64,000 bases of DNA, taken from Cryptomeria japonica (taxonomy: Eukaryota > Streptophyta > Pinopsida > Cupressales > Cupressaceae). Position 1 is the stretch's first letter. Each line of letters begins with the position of its first letter. The DNA is taken from NCBI RefSeq assembly GCF_030272615.1, contig NC_081414.1:767324153-767388152 (forward strand), given 5' to 3'. Below are positions 22,440 through 33,019 of the stretch, in pieces. The position numbers and the translations under genes are program-made. The notes beneath the pieces are model-generated. The model was given only the letters and a program-made list of their open reading frames with translations. It was not told the origin of the DNA and ran no database searches.

Positions 22440-23520
22440 CTCATCAGATTTGTTCTTATTCACCGGTGCATTCTTTCTTTTGCAATACTTTGCAATATGA
22501 CCTTGTTTGTTACATGCATGATAGACATCATTTATCTACATAGGCCTAAATTTCATCTAATTTGGTCTCATACTGCATTGGTTTGATATATTCCCAAACA
22601 TCCCACAAGCATAACATCTCTTATTCTGAAAATTGATCATCATTATGCACATATTTGACTATGACCAAAATTGTTGCATATGAAACACTGACCAGTAAAG
22701 GTAGAACCATTGTTTATATTATTCATCATCCCATTATTCATCCTACTTTTGCATTGATTTTCCATATAACCAAATTTATTGCAAGTGAAACAGCTACCAT
22801 TGAATTTATAAGCATTAGGCTATCTTACCGGAGGTTTCTTGTTCTTCTGTTGATCATTGCTTTGACCAGAACCAGAGGATTCTCCTTTCTCAAATCCAAG
22901 TCCTTGAGTATCTTTTCCATGTCTCTAACTTTCCAACATCTCATCTAACCAGGTTGAACTAGCTTTGAAATTTTCTTTGTACTCATTAGCAGTGGTCAAC
23001 TCATCTCTCTGAATTATGATATGTCTTTCAAGTTCTTATCCATCATTCATTGTCTACACTAGTTCAAGCTTCAACTTATCATTCTCATATGTCAGTCTAC
23101 AACACTCATCAAATCTATCCTTCAAGGATTGAGTTAATCTTTCTTCATTCTTCTTCTGGTCTTCAATCTCCTTAGTCAGATTCATAACAATATATTGCAT
23201 CTCATTCTTAAAAATTGCATTCTCCCTAGCCAACTTCTCTCATTCAGTTGTCTTATCTTGTAGAATTTGATTGTCAACACTTTGTTCTTCTTTTTCCTTC
23301 AGCTTTTCCATCAGCTACTTTCTCTTTTCCCAAGAACTGTTTAGTTGATCTTTCAGGGTTTTAATTAATTCTTCAGCTACATTCATATTTCTCTTCAAGC
23401 TATTATTTTTCTTCATTGTTGCATCAAGGTCTTCAAGTACCACACTAAGTTATCTCTGCAAACCAGAGTCCATTGATTCAATCTTCCATATCTTCCTTGA
23501 AGTTGTTAGGCTTCCTCAAT
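22440..23520 (-). pseudogene. Element D gag-like ORF: coiled coil plus four zinc-knuckle motifs
   Basis: From the PBS the minus strand encodes a long Lys/Glu-rich coiled coil (about 23450-23000, with two Trp and many Leu heptads), then WLDEMLES and a GLGFEKGESSGSG segment, then four knuckle-like motifs: CFTCNKFGYMENQC (His to Tyr), CFICNNFGHSQIC (canonical spacing), CYACGMFGNISNQC (His to Asn) and HACNKQGHIAKYC (first Cys lost). Several stops and at least one frameshift break it. Coiled coil followed by CCHC knuckles is a gag nucleocapsid layout; binding of the element RNA would be the expected role. Confidence 0.65.
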
Positions 23521-23522
23521 AA

Positions 23523-23534
23523 GCTCTGATACCA
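23523..23534 (-). promoter_or_regulatory. PBS of element D (initiator tRNA-Met)
   Basis: TGGTATCAGAGC on the minus strand, two bases from the LTR end. This is the standard plant initiator tRNA-Met primer site. Confidence 0.9.
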
Positions 23535-23536
23535 AT

Positions 23537-24037
23537 TGTTGGAATCAATGAACACTGAGAGGGGGGGGTGAATAAGTGTTCTGGTATTTATGAATTTGTT
23601 AATTTCATTCTTTATCAACTGGATGCACAGATAAGAAACTAAAATGCAGAAACACAAAGAAATCAAGCACGTAACCATAACACCAATATTTTTACGTGGA
23701 AATCCGAAAAGGGAAAAACTATGGTGGGGTTTGAACCCACAATATTATTATACTATGACTAGTATTAAAACAATATTACATGAGGGGAGTGCACATGCCT
23801 TCAGGAACACTACCTAGAGCTCATTGCTCAATTACAAAAGGGCTGCAACCCAGAGGAAGGCTCACTGGCTTATAGGCTAATATAAAATGATTAAAATGAT
23901 TTATGAACTTATTAGAAGTATCTGACTATGCCAAATAACAGTTCTAGTTAGGAACAAAGTGATCCCCTACACTATTCTAATAAAATGTTATGTTTTGCCC
24001 TACTATTAATTACCAGATCAACAAAGCTAAAGGTACG
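23537..24037 (-). repeat. Element D 5' LTR, inner part
   Basis: Starts at TGTTGGAATCAATG next to the PBS and shares the AACACTGAGAGGGG block with E's LTR. It is cut at 24037 by element C, whose duplicated target GTACG is 24033-24037. Confidence 0.8.
24033..24037. repeat. Target-site duplication of element C, left copy
   Basis: GTACG, identical to 31428-31432. Confidence 0.9.
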
Positions 24038-25479
24038 TGATGGTATGATGAAAGAATAAGTATCTGGTAGATTACTGAGAGGGGGGGGTGTGAATCAGTA
24101 AATAGAAAAACTGATACAAACTTCCCAAACTCAAACTCAAACATATAAAGTAAACTTATCAATGAAATACCACTGTCAAGATCAATACTCATAAGAATAC
24201 CGGTTGACTATTACAGCAACTTAACTGTAAACAACATTTAACTTGTAAACATCCAAATGCTTTATCATATGCCAATGCTTCATTTCTCAATGCTTCTGGT
24301 TATCATGCCTTATCAAAAATACTTAAATAGTTAATCAAATCAACCATAAGATCATAACCACAAAAACATTCACCAAATGACACAAGTATTTATACGTGGA
24401 AAACCCAAATAGGTAAAAAACACGGTGAGATGAGACTCACAAGGTAATATATGAACTCTTCTGAAGTTTGCCCTGTTAGGAGCCAAGCCTGTTAAAGCTT
24501 TTACAAAAGTCTTGTTAAGAATTGATCCTATTAGGAATCACTCAGTTAAGGGACTGACTACAAATGCCTTGTTAGAAGCAAATATCCTATAAGGAGTAAC
24601 CTTAGTAGAGGATTTGAAAATCCAATCTAATGGACCACCTTGTTAGAGGATTTAATAAGTAACCAAGATTGTTAGAGCTTACCTGGTTAGGGGATTTAAA
24701 TTTTGTTGTAATTGTTAGAAAACAACATGAGTTTCTTGATCTGTCTGAATAGCACTACATTTGCTTGATCAAATCTATTTAAGCTTCTATCTGCCTTTAC
24801 TCAAACTGCAGACTCATTCTCCGGTTCAGAAAACACACACTCAACTGATTTTTGCCAACTCTTGCCAACCCTAAACAAAACAACTTCATCAACCTTAAAT
24901 ACAAATCAATTAGGTTGATAACAAAACAAAAATCTAATCCTCTCATCGAGATTACAAACAAATCGGTACAAGCATGACCGTTGGATTTTATAGCAATCTC
25001 TACACATCAATCACGAAAACCTCAACCGCTCCTTGATTACCACTTCATCGAGCTCAGTAACTCATCACATGTTTTGCATTAGATGCAATACACTTTTCTC
25101 ATTTCCTAGACAAACAATCACGCCAAAACAATTGACCTTATCTTCATACAATGACCTTACGTGTCACCATCATTACCTCTCAACATTAGATCATAAACCA
25201 ATATAACCAATTCAACAACCTTAATCGGTTAGGGTTTAACAAAAACAACAGGTAGGGTTTACCATTTACATAACATAGAAAGGTTTTAACCTTTTACTCT
25301 GATTACCGGTTCAACTCACAAACTTACATACTGGTTTACAATATCCTTCACAAAGCTCTTCCTACCGGTTACAAGACAATATCAACAATAACAACAATAT
25401 CAGCAATATCATTACCGGTTAATTGACATTAATGATAACATAACATATCATTAATGCAATCTTTATGCAAATGCCAACA
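24038..25479 (-). repeat. Element C 3' LTR (1442 bp)
   Basis: Begins TGATGGTATGATG, ends ATGCCAACA. Matches 29987-31427 along its whole length, with scattered substitutions visible by eye, so the insertion is not very recent. Confidence 0.95.
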
Positions 25480-25480
25480 A

Positions 25481-25493
25481 TCTCCCCCTTTGG
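25481..25493 (-). promoter_or_regulatory. Polypurine tract of element C
   Basis: The minus strand reads CCAAAGGGGGAGA just inside the 3' LTR. Confidence 0.9.
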
Positions 25494-25811
25494 CATTGAT
25501 GGCAATACAAATATCAACACCATTACTTTGTTGTAGTGATTGTGAATAGGAATCCTGGTTTACATTATCAAGTATTCACATGCTCTCTTTGTCTTCAGTT
25601 TGTCACTGTTTTTCTTTCCCATAATCACATAATTCTTCTCCCCCTTTGACAACAATACCAAATTGAAAGTAAAAAATGTAATGTGAAATTTTCACTATGT
25701 ATCAACAACATACTACAACTTGATGCTCCCCTTGTGGAATACATCCACTTCTACACCAACCCTTGTAAAATTCTACAAGTGATTCAGGGACTGATGTAGT
25801 CAACATCATGT
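25494..25811 (-). other. Element C 3' untranslated stretch
   Basis: No gene. Contains two further purine-rich runs on the minus strand (near 25638-25652 and 25722-25735), resembling extra polypurine tracts. Confidence 0.5.
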
Positions 25812-26400
25812 TCAACTAACATCATGAAGAGGGACAACCCCTAACCAACTTCTAAGATACTCAAAAGTAGTCTTAGGCAGAGGTTTGGTAAAAATATCTG
25901 CAAGTTGCTCCTTGGTAGAAACATGCTCTAAAATAACATCTTTGCTCTGAACTTTTTCCCTCAAGAAATGATACTTGAATTCAATGTGCTTGGTTTGTGC
26001 ATGCAAAACGGGATTCTTGGAAATATTTATGGCACTTGTATTATCACATAAAATCTTTATAGGTTTTTAAATTTTCGTCTTAAAGCCTTCCAAAATGTGC
26101 CTCATCCAAATAGCTTGTGTGCAATTCATATAAGTTGCAACATACTCAGCTTCAGCAGTAGATTGTGAAGTACAACTCTTCTTTTTACTACTCCATGAAA
26201 CAAGCCTTCCTCCAAGAAAAAATGCTCCACCGGTTGTGCTTTTCCAGTCATCAACATTTCCTACCCAATCAGCATCTGTGTATGCCATCAAATCAAAGTT
26301 TCCTCCATATGGATACCATAATCCATAGTCAATAGTACCTTTCACATATCTAAAGACTCTCTTGGTTGCTATTAGATGTGTCTCCTTAGGATTTTTTTGG
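25812..26400 (-). pseudogene. Element C RNase H
   Basis: Minus strand carries AYTDADWVG with the D-x-D pair, KSTTGGAFFLGG, SWSSKKKSCTSQSTAEAEYVA with its Glu, and, after a stop at about 26066, HIEFKYHFLREKV and the C-terminal LADIFTKPLP motif standard for copia pol. One stop separates the two halves. It would degrade RNA in the cDNA hybrid. Confidence 0.9.
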
Positions 26401-27185
26401 AGTCTAGAAACTGTGCCAACCGCATGGGCTATGTCCGGTCTGCTATGAACAACATAATGCAATTTTCTAATCATTGACTTGTATTCGTTCTCATCAACAG
26501 ACTTAGATTCATCTTCCTTGGACAACTTACAACCTATAACCATTGGTGTCCCAACTGGTTTACAGTCACTCATGACAAATGTCTTCAAAACCTCTTTCAC
26601 ATACTTAGACTGTGTAATAAAAATACCATTCTTCATTTGTTGTATCTGCAAGCCTATGAAATTTTTTATTTCCCCTACCAAAGACATTTCAAACTCATTT
26701 TTCATTTCATCTGCAAAATTGTTGCTCATGACATCATTACCTCCAAATATAATATCATCAAAAAATACTTCATTTAACAGTATTTCATCTCCTTCAGACT
26801 TGAGATATATGTTACTATCATCACTGGTTCTCAGAAATCCTATGATCTTCATTAAATGTGTATGAAGCCTTTCATACTATGCCTGCTTTAATCCATATAA
26901 AGCCTTATGAAATTTGCATACCATGTCTTTCTCTTCAGTCAACGCATAACCATCGAGTTGCTCTATGTATACCTCTTCTTCCAATATCCCATTCAAAAAT
27001 GTAGACTTAACATCCATCTGATATACCTTGAACTTTTTATGGGCTGCAAATGCAACTAAAGTTCTGACACCTTCTAGTGGTGCTAATGGTGCAAAAGTTT
27101 CACCATAATCTTGTCCTTCTTCTTGCACATAACCCTTGCCGACTAATCTCACCTTATTGTGAATTGCAACACCAGCTTCATTCAA
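26401..27185 (-). pseudogene. Element C reverse transcriptase, broken
   Basis: 27185-26877 has the copia motifs RLVGKGYVQEEGQDYGETFAPL and YQMDVKSTFLNG and then KALYGLKQA, followed by a stop. The frame resumes with FFDDIIFGG, the active site with Phe-Phe replacing the usual Tyr-Val before the Asp pair, and GEIKNFIGLQIQQ. Both Asp residues are kept. A gap and stop at about 26870 remove a few residues between KQA and YERLH. Confidence 0.85.
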
Positions 27186-27233
27186 CTTGTTCCTGTATAT
27201 CCATTTAGTACCTATAACATTATTATTTACCGG

Positions 27234-27707
27234 TCAAGGTACTAGGGTCCAAGTGTTGTTCTTCTCAATTTGATCTAGTTCCTCCTCCATAGCTTTAACC
27301 CAATGATCATCACCAAATGCCTCCTTAGCAAGTCTTGGTTCAATGGTCGAGATCATGCAATAATTCTCTCTAATTCTTCTTCTGGTTAGCACTCCAACAT
27401 CCTTATCTCCAATAATCTGCTCAGGATTGTGATTTAGTCTCACATATCTAGGAATAACATGATCATTATCTTCAGGTTCAGCTTCTTCATTGTCATCATC
27501 TTCTTCTGAATTTATCTGTTCCGATTGAACAAGTGCACCAGAATTTGCTTTGTTAGTTTCATATTTCATAATTTCTGGTTCCAAAAACAAAATGCAACCA
27601 TCTTCATCCTTTATCTCTAAATTGGTTCCTTCTGAGACTTCGGGAAATTCATCCACTCGAACATCAACACTCTCAACAATTCTTTGTGTTTGGTTGTTAA
27701 AACATTT
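27234..27707 (-). pseudogene. Element C integrase C-terminus and RT linker
   Basis: 27656-27234 is an acidic linker that ends with the KEAFGDDHWVKAMEEELDQI motif just before RT in copia pol. The YFK/CFI-type 'FLGYS' motif of the integrase C-terminal end lies just upstream. Frame breaks occur at about 27620-27710. Confidence 0.8.
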
Positions 27708-28676
27708 CTAGGCCTTACTCTTCGTGGAATAGCCAAGAAATATGCCTTCGTCACTCTTAGCCTCAAATTTTCTAATGTAATCACCTCTCTTAATAAAACA
27801 TTTGCTTCCAAATATCTTAAAATAGCTAACATCAGGTGATCTTCCATACCAATATTCATAAGGAGTCTTTTCCTTGCCTCTCTTTACCAGAACCTGGTTC
27901 ATTGTGTAGACAATTGTTCTGACAACTTCTCTCCAAAAGGTTTTCACTACACCTCCTTGTATCAGCATTGCCCTGGCAGCTTCAACAACTGATCGGTTGT
28001 TCCTTTCTGCGATACCATTTTGATGTGGTGTCCTTGGTGTAGAAAGTTGTCGTTTGATACCATTCTCTTCACGATACCTAGTGAATTCTTCAGAAGTAAA
28101 TTCACCACCTTGATCTCTCCTTAGACATTTTATCTTCTTATCGCTCTCTTTCTTAGCTAAGGCCCTGAATACCTTTAATTTACCAAAGGATTCAATCTTA
28201 TCCTTCAAGAATGTGACCCACATCATCCTTGAGCAATCATCAGTGAGAATCATAAAATATATGTCACCTTGAATGTTTTTTGTTCTTATTGGTCCACAAA
28301 GATCTGTATGAACCAAATCTAACAAGTGCTCTACTGAAAAGGATTTTCTTTTGAAATTTGAAGAACTCATCTTTCCTAACTGACATTCTTTGCAAAGAGC
28401 ATTAACTGATTTGTCTAACTGAGGCAAACCTCTCACTGTCTTGGACTTACTCACTTTAACAATGTTATCAAAGTTTATATGACAAAATCTCCTATGCCAA
28501 ACCCAACTATCATCTATATTAGCAATAAAATAGTTGCTAACTTTATAATTAAGGTGAAATAGGTTACCTTTAGTTTGTTTCCCGATTGCAATCAACTCAC
28601 CTTTGTTGTCAAAGATTTTGCACATACCATTTTTAAAACTCAAGTGGGTATCCTTTGTCATTGAGTTGTGCCACAC
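27708..28676 (-). CDS. Element C integrase region (open, 322 codons)
   Basis: An open stretch with HHCC zinc finger (WHRRFCHINFDN and CKECQLGKM), catalytic core with HTDLCGPI, the second Asp in RRDQGGEF, and the Glu in NGIAERNNR, then KTPYEYWYGRSPDVSYFKIFG and FEAKSDEGIFLGYS. The DDE residues appear intact, although the usual RSDNGGEF is changed to RRDQGGEF. It is the best preserved domain of C. Confidence 0.9.
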   Translation of the reverse strand: MWHNSMTKDTHLSFKNGMCKIFDNKGELIAIGKQTKGNLFHLNYKVSNYFIANIDDSWVWHRRFCHINFDNIVKVSKSKTVRGLPQLDKSVNALCKECQLGKMSSSNFKRKSFSVEHLLDLVHTDLCGPIRTKNIQGDIYFMILTDDCSRMMWVTFLKDKIESFGKLKVFRALAKKESDKKIKCLRRDQGGEFTSEEFTRYREENGIKRQLSTPRTPHQNGIAERNNRSVVEAARAMLIQGGVVKTFWREVVRTIVYTMNQVLVKRGKEKTPYEYWYGRSPDVSYFKIFGSKCFIKRGDYIRKFEAKSDEGIFLGYSTKSKA

Positions 28677-28904
28677 TCAAAAGATTGTGTGTTAGTCCTT
28701 CAACCCAGTAGACATCATCTGAACTGCTCTTCCCATTAAGAGAAATAACTTCTTTACCTTTAACCATGCAAGGTGAGTCATTGCCAAATCTAACAACACC
28801 GCCATAAAATTCTTTCAAGGAAAGAAATTTTCTCTGATCACTGGTCATATGATGTGAAAGAACACTATTAATGATCCAATCATCAGAGTTATCCATCCTG
28901 GATA
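28633..28904 (-). pseudogene. Element C protease, catalytic Asp lost
   Basis: The usual copia motif (W-I-I-D-S-G) reads DDWIINSVLSHHMT: the catalytic Asp is Asn and the next Gly is Val. The following GKEVISLNGK and LTHNLLSVAQLNDKGY blocks are normal. Polyprotein cleavage should be impossible without another copy's protease. Confidence 0.85.
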
Positions 28905-29916
28905 CTAATGCCTTTTGGTCTGATATCTCTTCCTTAGTAGCCACAAACACAATATCTTCACTAGCATCACAATCAGATTCTTTATCAGTGATACCACTAT
29001 CAATAGCAATAAGACAATCTCTCTTGCCTTTACCCTTATACTTCTTGAATTTATATCTCTTGTGTTCATTTTCATCATTAGGACAATTAGCTGCTATGTG
29101 ACCAATCGTGTTGCAAGCAAAATATTTTAAAGGTAATTTACCTTTGTATTTACCAATGCCTCTAGGCAACCGCTTTGCCAATAATGCTTCAAACTCCACT
29201 AAACTGTCTTCATCATCAGCATCTTTGTTGGATCTAGATTCATAACCATGACTAGTATCTCTACTTTTTCTCACAGATGGGTTAGAAACAGAAGCTCTAA
29301 ATGCAGACTCAGATTTCTGTACACTACCATCATAGCCATTTAATTCAAAAGCAGTAAGCTTGCCAATGATTGAGTCAACAGTTACCTTAGTTTTGTCAAT
29401 GGACTCCAGCTCTTGAATAGCTACAACTCGCATAACATAGACCGATAGTAGGGTTCTCAGTACCTTACTGATTACTGTGGCATCTTCCACTTTCCCTCCT
29501 GCACTCTTAAATTCACTGACTATCTCTTTTATCCTTTGACCATACTGCTAGATATTATCACCTTCAGACATCCTCATGTCATCAAACTTTCCTCTTAGAC
29601 TCTCCTCTTTAGAAATCTTAACATGTTCATCGTCGCTATAAATCTATTCAAGTTTTTTCCATACTTCATATGCAGTTTCAAGACCATGAACATCTACATT
29701 TTCAACATCAGACATGGAACTGATAATAGCCTCCAATGCTTGATGATTTTCTTGATGTTCTTTCTTTTGATCATCAGTCAGAATTCCAGTAGGTTCAATA
29801 TACTTAGTATCTATATGATACCAATACTGACTTCCCAGACTCTTGATGTAAATTTTCATTCTATCGCTCCATATCCTATAGTTCTCTGTGGAACTTGGAC
29901 CTTCCTTCTTCATCAT
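28905..29916 (-). pseudogene. Element C gag
   Basis: Starts MMKKEGPSSTENYRIWSDRM, with the copia gag motif SYEVW-like AYEVWKKLE, then a stop at 29641 and another at about 29550, and continues through LRTLLSVYVMRVVAIQELE to a nucleocapsid knuckle YFACNTIGHIAANC, in which the first Cys of CCHC is Tyr. It would form the capsid and bind RNA. Confidence 0.85.
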
Positions 29917-29972
29917 GATCTAGCAGATCTTTTCCTCAAGTTGTTAGGCTTAGACCTTAGAGGGTCTAACAA

Positions 29973-29984
29973 GCTCTGATACCA
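29973..29984 (-). promoter_or_regulatory. PBS of element C (initiator tRNA-Met)
   Basis: TGGTATCAGAGC on the minus strand, two bases from the 5' LTR end. Confidence 0.95.
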
Positions 29985-29986
29985 AT

Positions 29987-31427
29987 TGATGGTATGATGA
30001 AAGAATAAGTATCTGGTAGATTACTGAGAGGGGGGAGTGAATCAGTAAATAGAAAAATTGATACAAACTTCCCAAACTCAAAATCAAACATATAAAGTAA
30101 ACTTATCAATGAAATGCCATTGTCAAGATCAATACTCATAATAATACCAGTTGACTGTTACAACAACTTAACCATAAACAACTTTTAACTTGTAAACATC
30201 CAAATGCTTTATCATATGACAATTATTCATTTTGCAATGCTTTTGGTTATCATGCCTTATCAGAAATAGTTAAACAGTTAATCAAATCAACCATAAGATC
30301 ATAACCACAAAAACATTCACCACATGAAACAAGTATTTATATGTGGAAAACCCAAATAGGTAAAAACCATGGTGAGATGAGACTCACAAGATAATATTTG
30401 AACTCTTCTGAAGTTCGCCCTATTAGGAGCCAAGCCCGTTAAAGCTTTTACAAAAGTCCTGTTAAGAACTGATCCTGTTAGGAATCACTAAGTTAAGGGA
30501 TTGACTACAAATGCCTTGTTAGAAGCCAATACCCTGTAAGGAGTAACCTCTGTAGAGGATTTGTAACTCCAATCTAATGGACCACCTTGTTAGAAGATTT
30601 AATAAGTAACCAAGCTTGTTAGAGCTTACCCGATTAGGGGATTTCAATTCTACTATAATTGTTAGAAAACAATAGGATTTTCTTAATATGTCTAAATAGC
30701 ACTACATTTGCTTGATCAGATCCATTTAAGCTTCTATCTACCTTTACTCAAACTACAAACTCATTCTCCGGTTCGGCAAACACACACTCAACTGATTTAT
30801 GCCAACTCTTGCCAACCCTAAACAAAACAACTTCATCGACCTTAAATACAAATCAATTAGGTCGGTAACACAACAAAAATCTAATCCTCTCATCGAGATT
30901 ACAAACAAGTCAGTACAAGAATGACTATTGGATTTTATAGCAATCTATACATATCAATCAAGGAAACCTCAACCGCTCCTTGATTACTGCTTCATCAAGC
31001 TCAATAACTCATCACGCATTTTGCATTAGATGCAATACACTTTGCTCATTCCCTAGACAAACAATCGCACCAAAACAATTGACCTTGTCTTCATACAATG
31101 ACCTTAAGTGTCACCATCATTATCACTCAACATCAGATCATAAACCAACATAACCAATTCAACAATCTTAATCGGTTAGGGTTTAACAAAAAAAACTGGT
31201 AGGGTTTACCGGTTACATAACATAGAAAGGGTTTAACCTTTTACTCTGATTACCAGTTCAACTCACAAACTTACATACTGTTTTACAATATCCTTCACAA
31301 AGCTCTTCCTACCAGTTACAAGAAAATATCAACAATAATAACAATATCAGCAATAGTATTACCAGTTTAATTGACATCAATGACAACATAACATATCATT
31401 AATGCAATCTTTATGCAAATGCCAACA
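29987..31427 (-). repeat. Element C 5' LTR (1441 bp)
   Basis: Begins TGATGGTATGATG and ends ATGCCAACA. Directly followed by GTACG. Matches the 3' LTR at 24038-25479. Confidence 0.95.
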
Positions 31428-31432
31428 GTACG
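31428..31432. repeat. Target-site duplication of element C, right copy
   Basis: GTACG, identical to 24033-24037. Confidence 0.9.
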
Positions 31433-32078
31433 CATGTGAAACTGCGCTCAATCTCTCCCAAAATCATCTCACATATCATAACAACACCTAAATACATTAA
31501 CTAAGTCAATCTTATGTATCTAAATTAGCAAAATTAATCTCCCACAAGTCGGCTTAATAAAATATCAAAATATGAAATGTGTAGCTTCAAGTCAACTCAA
31601 ATCTTCACAAAACCATATTCCAAATCCAAGACACATGATCACATGCTTCCCATAAGTTGGTCCAATCACCTCAAACTTACCAACAACCACCAGAATCATC
31701 TCAATGAATCCACTCCACACGTTACACCTTAAAAAATGAAGATAAACCTATTTTACTGCTGAACTGGATACCAGACCTTCTAACATGCTAAAGAATCATG
31801 ACTAGAGGATAATATTACATGATAATCTGCTTATCATACCCAATCAACTTAACTCAAATCATTGGAACCAAAATCACATCACGGGAAATGTGAAATATTT
31901 ACCAAAGTTATACACAGAGTATTACTGATATACTTACACCAGAACTCTATATCGAATGTCCCAAGCTTCATACCAGATATGATCAATAGGCTGAGTTGCC
32001 ATCAATGAGAACTCCTAAGAAATATCCTATGTCAAATATCATCAATCTCAACCGGAGCAATAATACTTCATGCCAACA
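31433..32078 (-). repeat. Element D 5' LTR, outer part (boundary tentative)
   Basis: Continues D's LTR beyond the C insertion. I place the end at TGCCAACA (32071-32078) because its reverse complement, TGTTGGCA, is the start seen in elements G and the solo LTR. No second copy is available in the window to confirm it. Confidence 0.5.
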
Positions 32079-32375
32079 ACACCAACACGAGTTGAGAGTG
32101 CCAAGAGGGCACGTGATGATCTATAGAGCCAGGTCGATGACCTCCAACAACAAGTGGATGTCGCAGAACAAGGAACATGTGGTCACTTTGACTACCCCCA
32201 AAGTGTGCTAGATGCTAGTGGACTTTGAGGTGGTTCACTGGAGAGAGACCACACTGCGGGAGGATCCCATGATGTAGTAGAAGATCGTAGCAGAGCTACA
32301 AAGAGATCTCGGGGGTCTGCAGTCACGAAGCGTTATAGATATGAGATCGCAGTCTACCTCAATTAGACAACCATC
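32079..32375 (+). pseudogene. Possible tail of an antisense PMD-like gene in element F
   Basis: A plus-strand frame with two stops gives a Gln-rich coiled-coil-like segment (SQVDDLQQQVDVAEQG) then a Ser/Arg-rich tail. It resembles the end of the PMD gene in element A in kind and in place: antisense, downstream of integrase, and followed by the same sort of AT-rich stretch. I could not align it residue by residue, so this is a weak call. Confidence 0.3.
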
Positions 32376-32818
32376 ATGCTAGGATAAAGATTCTCTAGTG
32401 CCCACGACCTTAAGGACCCATCCTCGTAGGCGAACATAATACATTTTGACTTGTATATATTGATCCATTTTTTATTCATTTGATGTATAATATTCTTTTG
32501 ATTTATACATAGATGTACTGATATAGTTCACAAACACATGCTAGCATCATGTGTCTTTTTTAGTGATGTGATACGTGTATATTAATACTTTACATTGACA
32601 TTATATACATATTAGATTCAACATTCCGATCTTATCTTGTGTCATCATGGGTGGATTTATTTTTCATTTTATATGCTCACATGATGGATGGTTTATATTA
32701 AAAGTACATCATGGTTTAATTTACATATCATTGTATATATGCATGATTAATTTCCATGATGACCATTGTATAGATGTTTTTTGAGATATTAATAGAACAG
32801 GTATACGCATGCACACAC

Positions 32819-32903
<85 letters not shown>

Positions 32904-33015
32904 GCATAGTCACTCCATAACACATAGATGATTAGATATCATATTGATGAAGATATATATCATGACACAACTATCGTAGAGATATAAGTGTCACATGCAT
33001 GATACATACAACTTT
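32376..33015. other. AT-rich 3' region of element F with a CA microsatellite
   Basis: No gene. Includes an (AC)n array at about 32807-32898, nearly pure over some 80 bp. The open frame across it is only Cys-Val repeats. Confidence 0.7.
32807..32898. repeat. (AC)n microsatellite
   Basis: A run of alternating A and C broken once near 32820, then pure for about 78 bp. Confidence 0.95.
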
Positions 33016-33019
33016 CCTT

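Larger units (their letters stand above)
24038..31427 (-). mobile_element. Element C: full-length Ty1/copia retrotransposon (7390 bp)
   Basis: Two LTRs of about 1.44 kb with TG...CA ends, PBS, PPT, and gag-PR-INT-RT-RNase H in the copia order on the minus strand. GTACG flanks it on both sides, so the insertion boundaries are exact. The coding region has a few stops and catalytic losses, so it is complete in structure but not autonomous. It lies inside D's 5' LTR. Internal motifs (FEAKSDEGIFLGYS, YQMDVKS) are of the type seen in Sirevirus and related copia lineages; the lineage call is tentative. Confidence 0.95.
20039..32078 (-). mobile_element. Element D: non-autonomous LTR element with gag-like ORF, interrupted by C
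   Basis: Minus-strand element: 5' LTR in two pieces (23537-24037 and about 31433-32078, split by C), a PBS for initiator tRNA-Met, a gag-like region with coiled coil and zinc knuckles, then a long unknown ORF region running to 20039, where E cuts it. I find no protease, integrase, RT or RNase H motif in the 3.5 kb present. The LTR style and tRNA-Met PBS suggest Ty1/copia ancestry (Sirevirus-like), as an inference. The part beyond E lies outside the window. Confidence 0.7.

Noticed and set aside
18296-23536. E and D as one palindromic or autointegration product
   Set aside because: They are homologous in opposite orientation, but nested insertion of E into D explains the junction at 20038/20039 more simply, and the two copies differ a lot in sequence.
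26479-26865. 128-codon plus-strand frame
   Set aside because: Antisense to the copia reverse transcriptase of element C.
32728-32925. 65-codon Cys-Val frame
   Set aside because: Translation of an (AC)n microsatellite.
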